The position numbers and the translations under genes were made by a program. Shown in pieces: positions 9,197-19,929 of a DNA stretch of 22,982 nt. Below the pieces are notes generated by a model. It was given only the letters and a program-made list of their open reading frames with translations. It had not been told where the DNA came from and searched no databases. Every line of letters starts with the position of its first letter. The stretch's first letter is position 1. The DNA comes from Scytalidium lignicola (lineage: Eukaryota; Ascomycota; Leotiomycetes): assembly GCA_002812745.2 (NCBI GenBank), contig NCSJ02000496.1, positions 1 through 22,982 on the forward strand. Reading direction: 5' to 3'.

Positions 9197-10819
9197 CTAT
9201 GACTCCTCTTCATTCTCTCTAGTTTCATCCTCCCTAGTTTTATACCCGTGAAACATTGCAAACAGGGCCACATCGTATGCCACCTTCAGCCCACCAGCCA
9301 TTACGAATGGCAGCCACCCTTTCCCCAATAAACTCACAGTTCCTGTGAGTACCGGGCCCATACTCTGGCTCCCTGTCCTGACGACATTTAGAAGTCCCAG
9401 AACCGCTGTTCTCTCCTCTGGCAAGAAAATGGCTGATAAAAATGCTGCTTTAGGTGCGATATCTACCGATCCTAGTGCGAAACGAAGGAGGAGGAAGAAG
9501 ACAGATAAAGATAAAGATGGAGATAACGGGATCAGAGCTAAGGCAATTGCAGATGGAAGGTGAGTGAAGACCATAGTAGGTACCAGTCCAATGCGTTTTG
9601 CAAGTGATGCTCCTGGAATGGCAGAAATGGCGGACAATACAGCACCGATAGAGAAAATAGTACCGAGGCCAGACGGTGAAACGGAGAACTTGGTATGGAA
9701 AAAATAGGTGACCCATGAGCTGGCAACAATCAGTGTTTATTTAACTCATTGAAGTAAAATTNAAAAAAATGTGAGGGGTGCTTACGCTGGGACTAATCCT
9801 GATGCCAACGAGTCAACTGCGAAGAGCGCACAGAACTTGAAAACTGTGCAGTAGCTCTCTCTCTTTATCCCAGGGAGGAATAGCCACTTCTTCTTAGTTT
9901 TGGTTTCAATTGATCCTTCTGTGAGATCGTTACTCGATACTTCTCTCTCTTCATCATCCTCAGGAACCAGAAACGCTTCCGTCTCTGCATCATCTTCAGG
10001 ATCCAATAACGCATCCCACTCCATACCAGATGCTGTATCTAACCTCACCGAATTTAGTTCTACACGTGCACTCAAACACAGAACTAACGCCAATTCCAAT
10101 ACCCCCAGAGCAGCGTATATGCCAAACGTGGCTCTGTACGCTTCCGTTTCTTCCCAACGAAGCCGCAATAGTCGTTGCACCACCCACCCGATTACGAATT
10201 TCCCCAATGCCGCTCCGGCAGACCCAATCAATGCATACCAAGCAAAGATATCACTCCGTAGTTCCTTGGACGTGAGCTGAGCGAGAATCGACTCTTCAAT
10301 AGCGCTGAAAGGACCGATCTCCCTTCCACTATTTCATCTAGCATGTCAGCTACTTATTCGCTAGTTACACCCCATATGAGAAATCCGAAATTCAAGACTC
10401 AAAACTTAATGTGGGATCTAAGTGGGTGTGTTTTGGAAGGTTTGAAAATGGGGGGAAACAAACTTTGGGCTGATTATCCCGACTATCCCCGCCACCATGA
10501 TCACCCAGTAATTCCCGCTCCCAGCAAGCAGACAGCCTGAGAAAATTATCATACAGTTCCCCACACCCAGAACTGTTCTTCGACCAATTCTATCGGCAAC
10601 CATGACCAGTGCAAAAGAAATTACATCGCCAAGAAGGGCCAGCGACATGAACAAGCCGATTTGCGCATCCGAAATGGCCAGGCTGTGCAAGTAGAGCGCA
10701 AGGACAATGGTCGAGCCGCCGAAAGCGAAAAAGCGAATGAATCGCAAGAGAAGGAGGAGCTTCGTGTCTCTCCGAGAGCGGATAACTGAAAGGAGGCCGG
10801 ACTCATGTAAGAGACCCAT
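9197..10819 (-). CDS. MFS transporter, 12 TM, three exons
   Basis: A membrane carrier of the major facilitator superfamily; the substrate cannot be read from the sequence. Reading the minus strand, exon 1 is 10819-10464, exon 2 is 10328-9786 and exon 3 is 9719-9197, giving 473 residues. Intron 1 (10463-10329, 135 nt) has a weak GTTTGT donor but a CTGAC branch and TAG acceptor. Intron 2 (9785-9720, 66 nt) has GTAAGC and CAG. Phases agree at both joins, and the first rebuilds the conserved-looking SPNGREIGPF. The ATG at 10819 (MGLLHESGLL) is the only in-frame start before TM1. Four TM helices lie in exon 1 with the motif-A sequence ADRIGRR between TM2 and TM3. TM5, TM6 and an unusually acidic central loop (WDALLDPEDDAETEA) lie in exon 2, and TM8-TM12 in exon 3. 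An N in intron 2 does not affect coding. Plus-strand frames opposite it are shadows. Confidence 0.88.
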
Positions 10820-11017
10820 TATTGCCTCATGCAAATGATTAACTCCAAACAGACAGTTTGATACAGCGATTGAGAACAATTTACGACAAAGGTTAGGTAA
10901 ACATCGAAGAATGTATGGATGTATTTGATCTCCGCAAGCGAAACAAGGACGAAAAAGACTTGAATGCTCAATACAAAGTTTAATAGTTGGTTGCGCTCGG
11001 AGGTGGGAAAATATCGC
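10820..11017 (-). promoter_or_regulatory. Upstream region of the MFS gene
   Basis: Normal-composition DNA between the MFS start and the AT-rich block. I see no gene and no clear TATA box. The transporter's promoter must lie here or reach into the transposon-derived DNA beyond it. Confidence 0.35.
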
Positions 11018-11045
11018 TTACCAACTACCCAGGGGTAGTTGGTAA
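11018..11045. repeat. Perfect palindrome, 13-bp arms, at the composition boundary
   Basis: TTACCAACTACCC (11018-11030) is followed by AG and then its exact reverse complement (11033-11045). It lies where normal composition gives way to AT-rich, RIP-damaged DNA, about 115 bp beyond the 3' end of the transposase relic. It could be transposon terminal-repeat sequence (two ends back to back) or a regulator site. It is GC-balanced and unmutated, unlike what follows. Confidence 0.75.
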
Positions 11046-11160
11046 AAATATTCGATCACCTCAAATAAATCGGTCACCTTTCGCAAGATAGCCGAACCAT
11101 ATAAATTGCTATACAATTTCTATCTAAACAGAGAAAATTACCTATACTACAATGAAATAA

Positions 11161-12551
11161 CTATTCGAATTCTAAAAAATCTTGATCCATCCATAATAGC
11201 TTTGCATTCTCTATTCCTTATGTTGATTTCGTAGTAGAAACAATAATAATAATAAAGTCTTTTATAATGTTAACTAACCCTGGAGAAAAGGGTTTTACTC
11301 TTATATATGTGCTTTCTAGTATGATATCGATACTTTCGTCTTCGCTTTCGTCAAATGGAGTTATAAATCGTTAAATTGTAATTAGGTCAACTAATATATT
11401 AAGTGTTTCAAGCTATAATTCTGGTAGTATAAGATGCTCCTTGTTCTTCTTATATCGAGTAATTTATGTGATTATAGCTTTGTATGCTTTCTCCTTTATT
11501 TTCTACACCTTCAGGTCTTCTAGATATATCTTTTTAAGTTATAATTCTTACTTCTTTTGTAATACTTTAGCTTANTTTTTTTAAAGTTAACTCTTCTTGT
11601 TATTTCTTAACTTTAATCAACTTACAAAGATTAAATATATTATCATTATCTTTAAATTTAGTTACTCTTTTCCTACTTCTTACTTTAGCTTTGTTTAATT
11701 ACTTTTAGCTTGTTATAGTTATAGCTTGTTTAGCCTGAGTAAGATCTACTAACTCAAGAGTATATTTAATGCCTTTAATCGTCAACAAGAACTACTGTAT
11801 AGAAAAGCTAGAAAACACCTTTAGAATATGATTTTCAAGCNTTTTCAAGTGTTTGAATATTATGTTACATAGTTTTAAGCATAAAAGGAAGAGTTAACAA
11901 TGTTAGTTTTGTTAGGCAAGTAAGAACAGAATATAATTAAAGTTGAGAAAAGGCCTTTTTGACTTTAATTGACCATATATTATTATCATGAAAAGTATAA
12001 TGTATAATATCTACTTAAAAGGTTTACTCTTAAATAACAATTAAATTATAAAGAAAAGAAACTATTGTATATTCTGGTTTAAAGTGTTAAAATACTTAAC
12101 ATATAACTTTCTTGTAATTATACTTATATAACCAAAATATCTTAATATTTAATAGTTGAAGAATATACATAAGATATAATNAAAAACCTTAATAGAATAA
12201 TATGATATTAATAAGCTAATTCAATAAATTCAAGTAATTTATAAGATTTATAACTATCTAAAAGAAGAATCTTTAATTCTATTAGTTAATTTGTTTTTAA
12301 ATCAATATATATCTAACTTTTAAAGTCTAAAATTCTTTCTTTTACTTTTGAAAATTGAATAAAATAATATAATTAACAATGATAAAGGAATTGGAATAAT
12401 TGAACCTTAGTACCATGTTAATACTAAAGCCTAATTCAATATTAATAGTAAAGTTGTACTTAACATGTTGAACATGCTTAGTTGTGATATTATAAGTAGG
12501 ATACAGGTATGATATAGTTGTAGGACATGATGATAATATCACAAGCCTCAA
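11161..12551 (-). pseudogene. RIP-killed Fot/pogo-type DDE transposase
   Basis: Read on the minus strand. Around 12,345-12,180 the frame gives RILDFKS, then LLLDSYKSYKLLEFIELAY, matching the conserved block of DDE_1 transposases (normally LLLDGHxSH followed by EFI). The aspartate at 12,256-12,258 is kept, while Gly and His next to it have changed to Ser, Lys and Tyr. Further down come a Lys/Arg-rich stretch (KAKVRSRKRVTKF) and a charged C-terminal tail ending near 11,161 (MDQDFLEFE), as in the tails of this family. I count several internal stops, all explainable as former Gln or Trp, plus frame changes. The N-terminal DNA-binding half is not visible; the plus-strand LINE begins there, so the element may have been truncated or interrupted. 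The stretch 12,350-12,551 is open but its match to the family is unclear. Confidence 0.65.
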
Positions 12552-12612
12552 CCATCAACAGAAGAACTAATAACACTAGAGTTATAGAGATAAGGAATAC
12601 AGCTAAAGAAGG

Positions 12613-13850
12613 ATGACAGAGCAAGAGTTAAGTAACAACAAACATGAGGATTTATTGTAATTTAACCGGCTGGTTAAGGAGAGAAACATATATAAAGTAT
12701 TCTAATTAGTGGAAAAAATTTTATACCTTAAATTTGAATGTAAAGCAGTTATCAAGTAATCTAACAATGATGATAATGTACTAATTACTTACAAAGACTT
12801 AAAAGAAGTACTCGTGGAAGTTATTCAACTTTAAAAGTGTACATAGGCCTAAATGGCAACCCTCTTAACAATAACAATATAGTCTGATAGCAAGTACACA
12901 AAGAATACACAGCAAAGGATTTGTAGACTACCAGTGAAAAGAGACTGCAAAATCATCATATACACTTCAAGTATGTTATCAGAGCTTAAGAATTACAACT
13001 TACAAGATATAGTAACAACAATTAATACAGTTACATTCTTACAAGGTAATATGTACATAATAAAGCAGTTATCCAGTGGTAATATAACAGTAGTCTTCAA
13101 AGATAATTAAAAAGAATAATATTTGCTTAACATATAATGAGTTTAAAAGGTATTTGGAGAAGAAGTGTAAATTATTAACAATAGAGTTATTGTATACATC
13201 AAGAGTATATCTAATTACTTATTAGCTGAATATAATGAAACTTCAATCAAAGAAGCATTAGAAAAAGAAAATAAAATAACAATACTTTAAGTTAAAGCTT
13301 GCTAAGCTTATAAAGGAGGCTAACAATAGAAAAGCTACTTATATATTGAACTAATAATTATAAGAGATATATATAAACTTATAAATTAAGGTTTGTACTA
13401 GGAGGGTTAAATATTCTATTATGAACTATTCAAGAACAAGTTATAGCCAAAGCAATGTTTCAAATGCTAGGCTTAAGGATATTATGTATAGTATTACAAA
13501 GTAGAGAAGTAGTATACTTGTTACATAAGAGTAGTATATGAAGAAGAAGAAGAAGAATGTCCAACAAACTTAAGAGAAATTATACTTAAGTGTTATAACT
13601 ATAATAAAGAATATACAACANTTTGATCAAAGTTGTTTAATAACAAAGGAATATTAAGATCAAGCAAAAGAGGTATATAAAAANCAAAGTAATAAAACTA
13701 ACTAGACCAAATAATATAATTTATACTATAACTTAGCTTAACATAATTAGGCTAATAAAAAGTAATAAAGAAGAAGGATAGTAAATAACATCTAGAAAGA
13801 AGAGACTTAAAACTCAAGCAAACTCATGAGATAAACTTATAGGTTTAAAT
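12613..13850 (+). pseudogene. LINE ORF1 protein relic with zinc knuckles
   Basis: From the ATG at 12,613 one frame reads, with interspersed stops, through MTEQELSNNKHEDLL. A central part at about 13,020-13,140 (QLSSGNITVVFKDN) looks like the RNA-binding-fold region of fungal LINE ORF1. At 13,447 it reads QPKQCFKC and continues as a CX2CX4HX4C knuckle whose His and last Cys are now Tyr. A later knuckle near 13,588-13,640 begins KCYN and ends QSC, with its second Cys and its His converted to Tyr. Zinc binding would be lost. ORF1 proteins of this class coat element RNA. Its end is uncertain because of Ns and stops. Confidence 0.65.
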
Positions 13851-14042
13851 ATTACAAGAAGAACAAATAGAAATACCTTAGACAAATTTTCAAGTTAATA
13901 TAATAGCTTTATATTTAGTTAGCCATTACTTAACTTATTGTTAAGCTTTATAACTAGCCAAAGTAATGAAGATTTAATAAATCAACAACAATAGACTAAC
14001 TAACAAAGCAGTATAACAATAAACATAATCATAGTATAATTA

Positions 14043-14650
14043 TAATTATAGTCTTATATTAAAACTAAAATAGAAGNATATAAATACATAATAAAAGTAT
14101 TAAAAGATAATAATAAGTATGATGTGTTAGTAGTCTAAGAATTATAAGTAAATAAATAGACTAAAGATATATACTATNTAAATAACAAGAATTANNGAAG
14201 AATATAAGGTAACAAGAGAGTAATTATATATATATACAAATATTATAAATTAATTGTATAATTGTATAAAGTAAAAGAAGATTAAGTAAAAGTAATGTTT
14301 ATAATTGAAAACATAATAGTTTACTTAATATACTTAGTTAAATATACAACNTTAAATTAGTATATACTTATTTATAATCTCATTATAATAGAACTAAAAA
14401 ATCATATAATATTAATAAGTGATTTTAATCAACATTACTTAATATAAGATAAAGAAAAAAGAATAAACAACAAAGTTAATGAATTATTAATATTAGTATA
14501 ATAATAAAGGCTTAAGCTTATTATACTCTAAGAAGAATTTATATAAAGATAAATGTTATAAAACTATATTATCTAAGTCACTAAATAGCCAAGGGTAAGG
14601 TAAATGTTTAAGAATAGTAGAAATATATGACATGAGTAACTAAGTCAAAG
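14043..14650 (+). pseudogene. LINE ORF2, APE-type endonuclease part only
   Basis: The frame around 14,118 reads YDVLVV-stop-EL, equivalent to the YDVLAIQEPW motif of APE-like endonucleases; the stop replaces Gln and the catalytic Glu (14,139-14,141) is kept. At 14,418 it reads SDFNQHYL, matching GDFNxHHP with Gly to Ser and Pro to Leu, and the Asp is kept. Next comes RINNKVNELLILV, typical of the following helix. In life this domain nicks target DNA to prime reverse transcription. The frame fades near 14,650 and no RT follows. Confidence 0.7.
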
Positions 14651-15470
14651 GTAAGATTTAATAATGTATTTAAGTTGAACACAAGGAGTCTATTCTCATG
14701 TTCTTATAATATACTTATATAGATAATAAAATATCCTTAAACCCTTAAACCCCTAAGTCCTTAAGTCTTAAGCTAATGGACCTTAGACCCCCTAAGTCCT
14801 AAGTCCATATCACATGACTATCTAACTATTAAGTTCTCTTGTACAAGTGTATTTGTACTAAGCTTTAAGCTTATACCAATTAACATATTATAATAAAACC
14901 TATAATATTATCCTCTTTTTCACTTAACATTACTTTAACATTAAAACATCATCTTCGAACATTTCTTATTGTTCATCAATCCTTTCTTCCTTTCTAATAT
15001 ACTACTTAAACAACAATATTCTAAGAGTAACATAGAAGAAAGGATAAGATCAAGAAAATATCAAGAGCAAATAGCCTTAGGTGACTATATTGACAAATAC
15101 AATTTTGAAGTAATACCTTGTTTGTTTTGTAAGTAGAACAGTTTTGTTTGCAAGGTAGACCTTGATTCTAATTATTATAACAAGTGTTCTTATCATAGAC
15201 AATCTTATAATAATAAGGAATCCACTTCCTCCTCCTTCCTTATATATAAACACAAGCATAACCAGCTTACAGAGAAGGAAGAAAGAACTAACAAGGTTCT
15301 TCTAAGACAATAACCTGCTTAGCCTGTTTGAAGAAACAACAATCCTTCTTGAAGAAGCATACTTAAGAAATGTTCTGTCATAATCTGAAAACTTTAGACA
15401 AACTTAACATTGTAGAAGAGAAAGAAAAGTAAGAGAAACTATTTACAAAGTTATATTTTGTCTTTACAAG
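14650..15470 (-). repeat. Probable LTR (3' LTR of gypsy copy B), borders uncertain
   Basis: This non-coding stretch lies just downstream of the gypsy pol stop on the minus strand. It is less AT-rich than its surroundings and holds a TATATATAA core at about 15,240-15,250. A purine-rich tract (AAGGAAGAAG on minus, near 15,480) sits at the expected polypurine position. A possible border pair is a plus-strand TG at 14,628 and CA ending at 15,468. I could not find a second copy in the window, so the assignment rests on position and signals. Confidence 0.4.
14735..14806. repeat. Degenerate C-rich short tandem array
   Basis: The plus strand has irregular units such as CCTTAAA, CCCTTAAA, CCCCTAAGT and CCTAAGT over about 70 bases, so the minus strand is a G-rich ladder of TTAGGGG- and TTTAAGG-like units. 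It resembles telomere repeat sequence but is irregular and lies inside the probable LTR. It may be a tandem module of that LTR. Confidence 0.6.
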
Positions 15471-15490
15471 TAAGGCTTCTTCCTTTATTA

Positions 15491-15705
15491 TCAACTCCTT
15501 CTTATCTGACTTTGTAATTCTATTACCTGGAAATCCATTCTAAGATAAGTTTAATGATATACTTTTAATAACTTCTTATAACTTATAAGATTAGAAGTAA
15601 GTTCTTATCTATTCTTACTTTCTGAATATTTTATTTATTTAACTAAGTATTATAGTTTTTTTGTAATATATCTTGTAGTTAATGATTTTCNTTAACTTTA
15701 TATTC
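15491..15705 (-). pseudogene. Chromodomain at the end of gypsy B integrase
   Basis: The frame reads YLVK, stop, IKYSESKNR, stop, ELTSNL, which fits the chromodomain pattern YLVKWxGYPESENTWEPxxNL with both Trp codons turned into stops. The following helix reads KKLLKVYH. Its start lies in another frame across a 7-A run at about 15,655-15,661. Such domains target chromovirus integration to heterochromatin. No chromodomain is readable for copy A. Confidence 0.65.
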
Positions 15706-16199
15706 TTTTTTTAAATTGACTTCTTTTAACATTAGCATTTAAGTATTCTTTAGTACTAGTTTAAGAAGTAAAACATAGAAAACAGAATATATCCTAATTA
15801 TTATTAATAACTTTAATTTATAAGTTAATAGTTTATAAACTTCTTTAATTTTATATAGTCTTATCTTTACTTAATTTAGTTTATTACTTAGTCTTGTTGT
15901 TTTGATAATTTTTTCTAAGAAGATAAACTTTATTCTTCTTTTTATATATTAGTTCTATTAAGCATTTACAATTATAATACTTCTTCATCCTTTCTTTAAT
16001 ATATTAAAGTAAATTCTTAATCTTTTCTTATATCTTTTCTATTTGTTTTGTATAGATCTTTGCTGATTTATTTATAAATTCTAACTCTAGTTTAATATAA
16101 AACCTTTTTAGTTCTCATTTATAATTCACATAGAATAGAATGATTTTAGCTGATTCATATAGTATACTATTATATAACATTTTTACCATTAACAAGTAA

Positions 16200-16690
16200 T
16201 CAACCTAGTTATTTTAATTATAATTAACATAACATTTAAGATATCTTTTTAGTTATACATTCAAATGTTCTATTTGTTTGTTAATCTATGAATGTTATAC
16301 TGTTAACAATTTCCTTTCAACTCTTATTCTTACTATTAATGTTTCTTAAAACTTGAATATAAATCTTATATCTTTATTAAAGATTATTTGTTTTAATACT
16401 TCTTATTAAGACATTACTCTTTGTAAGAATATATTAATTACTTCTTTTACTCCTTAAGTTTCCTTGAACAATTTAAAGATTGTAAACTTAGTATAATATT
16501 CAATTATCATAAAGATAAAATCATACTTAACCTTTGTTATGTAATCTGTAAAAACCAGTAATTTCATAATAAAATCTTATTCAACTAATTCTTATAGATT
16601 ATCAAGTATTTGTATAAGATATAATTGTCCTTAAAGCTTCCTTCTTAGATTTTTAACCTTCTTACAGATTTTGCATTCTATAATTACTTT
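16200..16690 (-). pseudogene. Gypsy B integrase: zinc site and catalytic core
   Basis: The zinc-finger end reads IIECKICKKVKNLRRKL. The core reads DFIMKLL, then YYTKFTIFKLFKET, then IFNKDIRF (normally ISDRDxRF), then VERKLLTV, and NKQIEHLN where the family has GQTERVN. So D-D-E has become D-N-E. Stops replace Gln or Trp at several positions. The function in life was integration of the cDNA copy. Confidence 0.75.
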
Positions 16691-17949
16691 CTTAATTACT
16701 AACTATAGTTTAATAATAAAGTAATCCTTATTAATTTAGTAATAGTATTAAGCTACTCTTATATGTTTATTATATAGCAAACCATATTACTCTTTGACAA
16801 ACTCTTCTACTAATTTCATTAGTATGTATAACTTCTTATTTTTATACTAAATGTCTTTGATTTTTTCTTACTTACCTTTGATTATATTTAATAAAGTGTT
16901 TTCCTCCTTTTCCTTTTCAATTGTTTTTCTGATTTAATCAGCTTAATACTTGTCTGTTATTATTATAATAACCATAAGTTGTCCTTTATTATATACTAAG
17001 AATCTATTCTTGTTTTCCTTTAATATTAGTTTACTTTCTTCTTTTTCCTTGGCTAAGTACTCTAGTTTCTAGCTTAAAGTATTTACTCTTTTATTGTTTT
17101 CACCTTTAACATAAGTAATCTTAAAATCATATTCAAATAATCTTTTTTACTTATTATACTTGTCNTTATATTCAACTGCTTAATTGTTATAAAGTATTAA
17201 AGGTTATGATAATCTGAAAGTATTATTAATTATTTTATTAGATTTAATAANTATATACTTTCTAATGCTTTAAAGCTTTTACAATAGTTTACATTTCTTT
17301 ATCTGATATTTGATAATTCCTTTTTATAATGTTTAGCTTTCTTAACTAAAATGTTAATAGTACTTAGTAATATTATCTACTAATCTGTTATAATTACAAT
17401 AGCATAACTCTTAATATTATATCAAAGGTATTAGTTTTAATCCTTATTCCTTTCTTTAAGTTAAAGATTCTTAAGAAACTCCTTTTTACAAAGGCATCTT
17501 TAATACTCTAGAATACTTCTTTTATAACATCATTCTATTCATAAGTTTAATCCTTCTTTATGAGTTCAGTCAATAATATAAAGATTCTAGAATAGTCTTT
17601 TATAAATTTTTAATAATAATTAGCTAAGCTTAAGAAACTTTATAATTACTTAACTGTCTTAAGTAACTCTTACTCTTTAATTGATTAAATCTTATTGTCT
17701 AAGGTTTTTATCCTTTCTCTAGAAATATAATATCTTAAGAATTAAACTTATTCCTTGTGAAATTCACATTTTATTAGTTTATAATGTAATCTTGCCTTTT
17801 ATAATGCTTATAAAATAAGCTTGACATACTCTTTATATTCTTTGATATTCTTTGAGTAAATGATTATATTATCAAGATATACTATTATAAATTTCTCTAA
17901 ATATTTTGTTTAATATTTCTTTTACATCTCATTTTTCTTCTAAGTTTAT

Positions 17950-19045
17950 TTTAATGTTCATATTTAACATTAATAATGTATTTTCAAATGCTAGTTCTAA
18001 TAACAATATGTGGAAAACAAGTATATTTTCTATTCTTTAAATAGTTTTAAACAAAAGGATAACTTATTATATTTCTTCTTGATTTTAAATAGTTTTAATT
18101 TCTTATAGTCTAACTTGTTATTTAATTTTATTGTTTTGATATTTTTTCATAAAAGGTAAACTTTATCCTTTTTCTTAAATATAAGTTTTATATTATATCT
18201 TTTATTATAATAATGTATATTTCTTTGTTTTTGCAAACTTAATATTAACTTTAAGTTACTCTTGAATTTCCTGAATATTCTCCACTTTTTTCTTTTATTA
18301 TTTTATTAACATTTCAAAGCCTTTTTGATATATAGTTTATATTAAACTTATATTTATAAATCATATAAAACAGTATGACTTTTATAGTTTTACTTTTCGA
18401 ACTATTATATACTAGTTATACTAGTAATAACAATTTTGCTTAGTTGTCTTGTTTATAGTTAACATAATAATGTAAATATGTTTTAATTATAGTATTAACT
18501 TATTTTATTTGTCTATCTGTTTAAAGGTAAAAAGTTATTAATAGCTTTTGTTTTACTCTTATAAGGTTTATCAAAGTTTCTTAAAACTTTAATATAAACA
18601 ACTTATTTCTATTTAATACTATTTCTTCTAAAAGTTTATAGTTTGTGACTATATATTTCAAGAACACTTTTACAAGGTCTTTTACTGTTTATAACTCCTT
18701 AAATAACAGTATTAATGTAAACTTTGTTAGTTTGTCGATTATTACTAGTATTGTATTATACTAATTAGTATTAAAGCTTTTCCATTTTGTTTATAATAGT
18801 AAAAGCTTAACAATAAAGTTTTAAGACATAAACTGTTATAATTACCTTAGTGTTTTTAATGATTATAATTGTTTGTATAGTAACTTTTGTTGGTTTTTGC
18901 TTTTATTACAGATATTATATTCTTTAATGACTTTGTTAATAGTTTGTTTTAGTTTGTAAACATAGAATTCTCGTTGAANTTTTATTCTTTGTCTTGTTAA
19001 TTCCTTGATGTTCATATATAAGCAACTTATATTGTTCTTTGACAA
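17950..19045 (-). pseudogene. Gypsy A integrase relic, all three catalytic acids lost
   Basis: The zinc domain reads YEHQGINKT and EYNICNKSK, so the first His and first Cys of HHCC have become Tyr. In the core the first Asp is Asn at 18,818-18,820 (before FIVKL), the second is Asn at 18,611-18,613 (LNRNKLF for SDRNxxF), and the Glu is Lys at 18,503-18,505 (TDRQIK for TDGQTE). LVIIDKLTKFTLIL lies between them. The C-terminal domain reads KDKVYLL, KLDYKKL and then VFHILLLELAFENT. It is inactive beyond doubt. Confidence 0.85.
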
Positions 19046-19329
19046 ATTTTTCAGTTAGAACATTTAATATAACTAACTTGTCATTGTTAATCTATACTCT
19101 CTGATAATTAAATTATTACTTTTGACTTTTCCTTTTATTGTAGTATTTTATAAGAAAGTCTTTATAGAANTTTTTCGTTTTCCTTATAACTTTCTTCTTT
19201 GATTACTTCTTGGATTTTTTATAACTATTTATCATTTACAATTCTTGTTATTTTATTAACTTGTACATGTTAAAACACTAAGTTTTAATCTTCTTCTTTT
19301 AAGATAACTTAAGATTTATATATATTGTC

Positions 19330-19560
19330 TTTTATGAATTCTAGTTTTTTACTAAGAGCATTTACTCTGGTATTCTCAGATCTTTTAACATAGTATATAT
19401 GAAAATTGTAGTTTATTAACAATTTTACTTATCTTATTTGTTGTCTGTTTAACTCTTTTATTATAATAAAGTAAATTAGATTCTTATAATCTGTTAAAAC
19501 TTCTATTTTATATTTAACTTTTATAAAGTAAACTTGTTATTTCTTAAATGAATCTACAAT
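19330..19560 (-). pseudogene. Gypsy A RNase H relic
   Basis: The frame reads IEVLTDYKNLIYF, where the family has xVxTDHKNLxYF and the Asp is kept. Then KELNRQQIR, and RSENTRVNALSKK in place of xxNxxADALSRR, so the last catalytic Asp is Asn (19,360-19,362). One stop replaces Trp. RNase H removed template RNA during reverse transcription. Confidence 0.78.
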
Positions 19561-19929
19561 AGTTAATAGTTTTTTATTATATATTTTATAATTTAATTTA
19601 ACTAGAATGAACNTTTTTAAAATAGAATACTACTGATCTTTATTTCATTTTATCATTTTGTTGGCTAAATACTATTTTGAGTATATAGTTTAACATATCC
19701 ATTTCTATTTAGAATGGTTTTTCTAGCTTAGGTTATACTAGTACTCAGTTTACAAAAGCATTCTTTAGTTTTTAAAATACNTTTTTATCNTTTTTTGGTT
19801 TTATACAAACAGTTCATCTTTCTTGGTCAAAGATGTTAATAGCTTAGTTATAATTATATAGTCTTTGATATACTGTTTACAGTAGTTTGCTAATCTTAAA
19901 AAAGATTATACGTTTTTAACGTTTTTTAG

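Larger units (their letters stand above)
12613..14650 (+). mobile_element. Tad1-type LINE, 5' portion, RIP-degraded
   Basis: The plus strand carries the remains of a non-LTR retrotransposon: an ORF1 with a nucleic-acid-binding region and CCHC knuckles, then the N-terminal endonuclease of ORF2. The reverse transcriptase is absent from the window. Readability ends near 14,650, where a probable LTR starts, so I infer that a minus-strand gypsy block inserted into ORF2, with the remaining LINE expected beyond 22,982. The true 5' end is not resolved. Confidence 0.7.
15491..17935 (-). mobile_element. Ty3/gypsy chromovirus copy B, 5'-truncated pol
   Basis: Read on the minus strand. Copy B starts inside RT at the catalytic motif YLDN (17,868-17,879; normally YLDD) followed by IIIYSKNIKEY. 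It continues through the RT thumb-like SFLSLANYYQKFIKDYS and RNase H (TNTFDI for TDASDY, and NNKRVNTLS for ADALS), both with Asp to Asn. Integrase follows: a zinc-finger remnant CKICKKVK near 16,660, then the core with D kept (16,574-16,576), the second D now N (16,376-16,378) and E kept (16,268-16,270). Next come the C-terminal KVYLLRKN region and a chromodomain at about 15,515-15,705 (SESKNR, then ELTSNL after a stop replacing Trp). Translation would end at 15,491-15,493. Gag, protease and the first half of RT are absent. Confidence 0.82.

Noticed and set aside
9345..10280. Plus-strand ORFs opposite the MFS gene
   Set aside because: They are antisense of transporter exons, as shown by the spliced 12-TM protein on the minus strand.
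12660..12676. Imperfect palindrome TTAACCGGCTGGTTAA as partner terminal repeat to the 11,018 palindrome
   Set aside because: The sequence differs too much from the 11,018 arms, and it falls inside the readable frame of LINE ORF1.
14735..14806. True internal telomere or chromosome end
   Set aside because: Units are irregular, sequence continues on both sides, and the array lies within retroelement DNA.
15077..15259. 60-codon minus-strand ORF in the probable LTR
   Set aside because: It has no similarity to gypsy proteins and lies in DNA with LTR promoter features.
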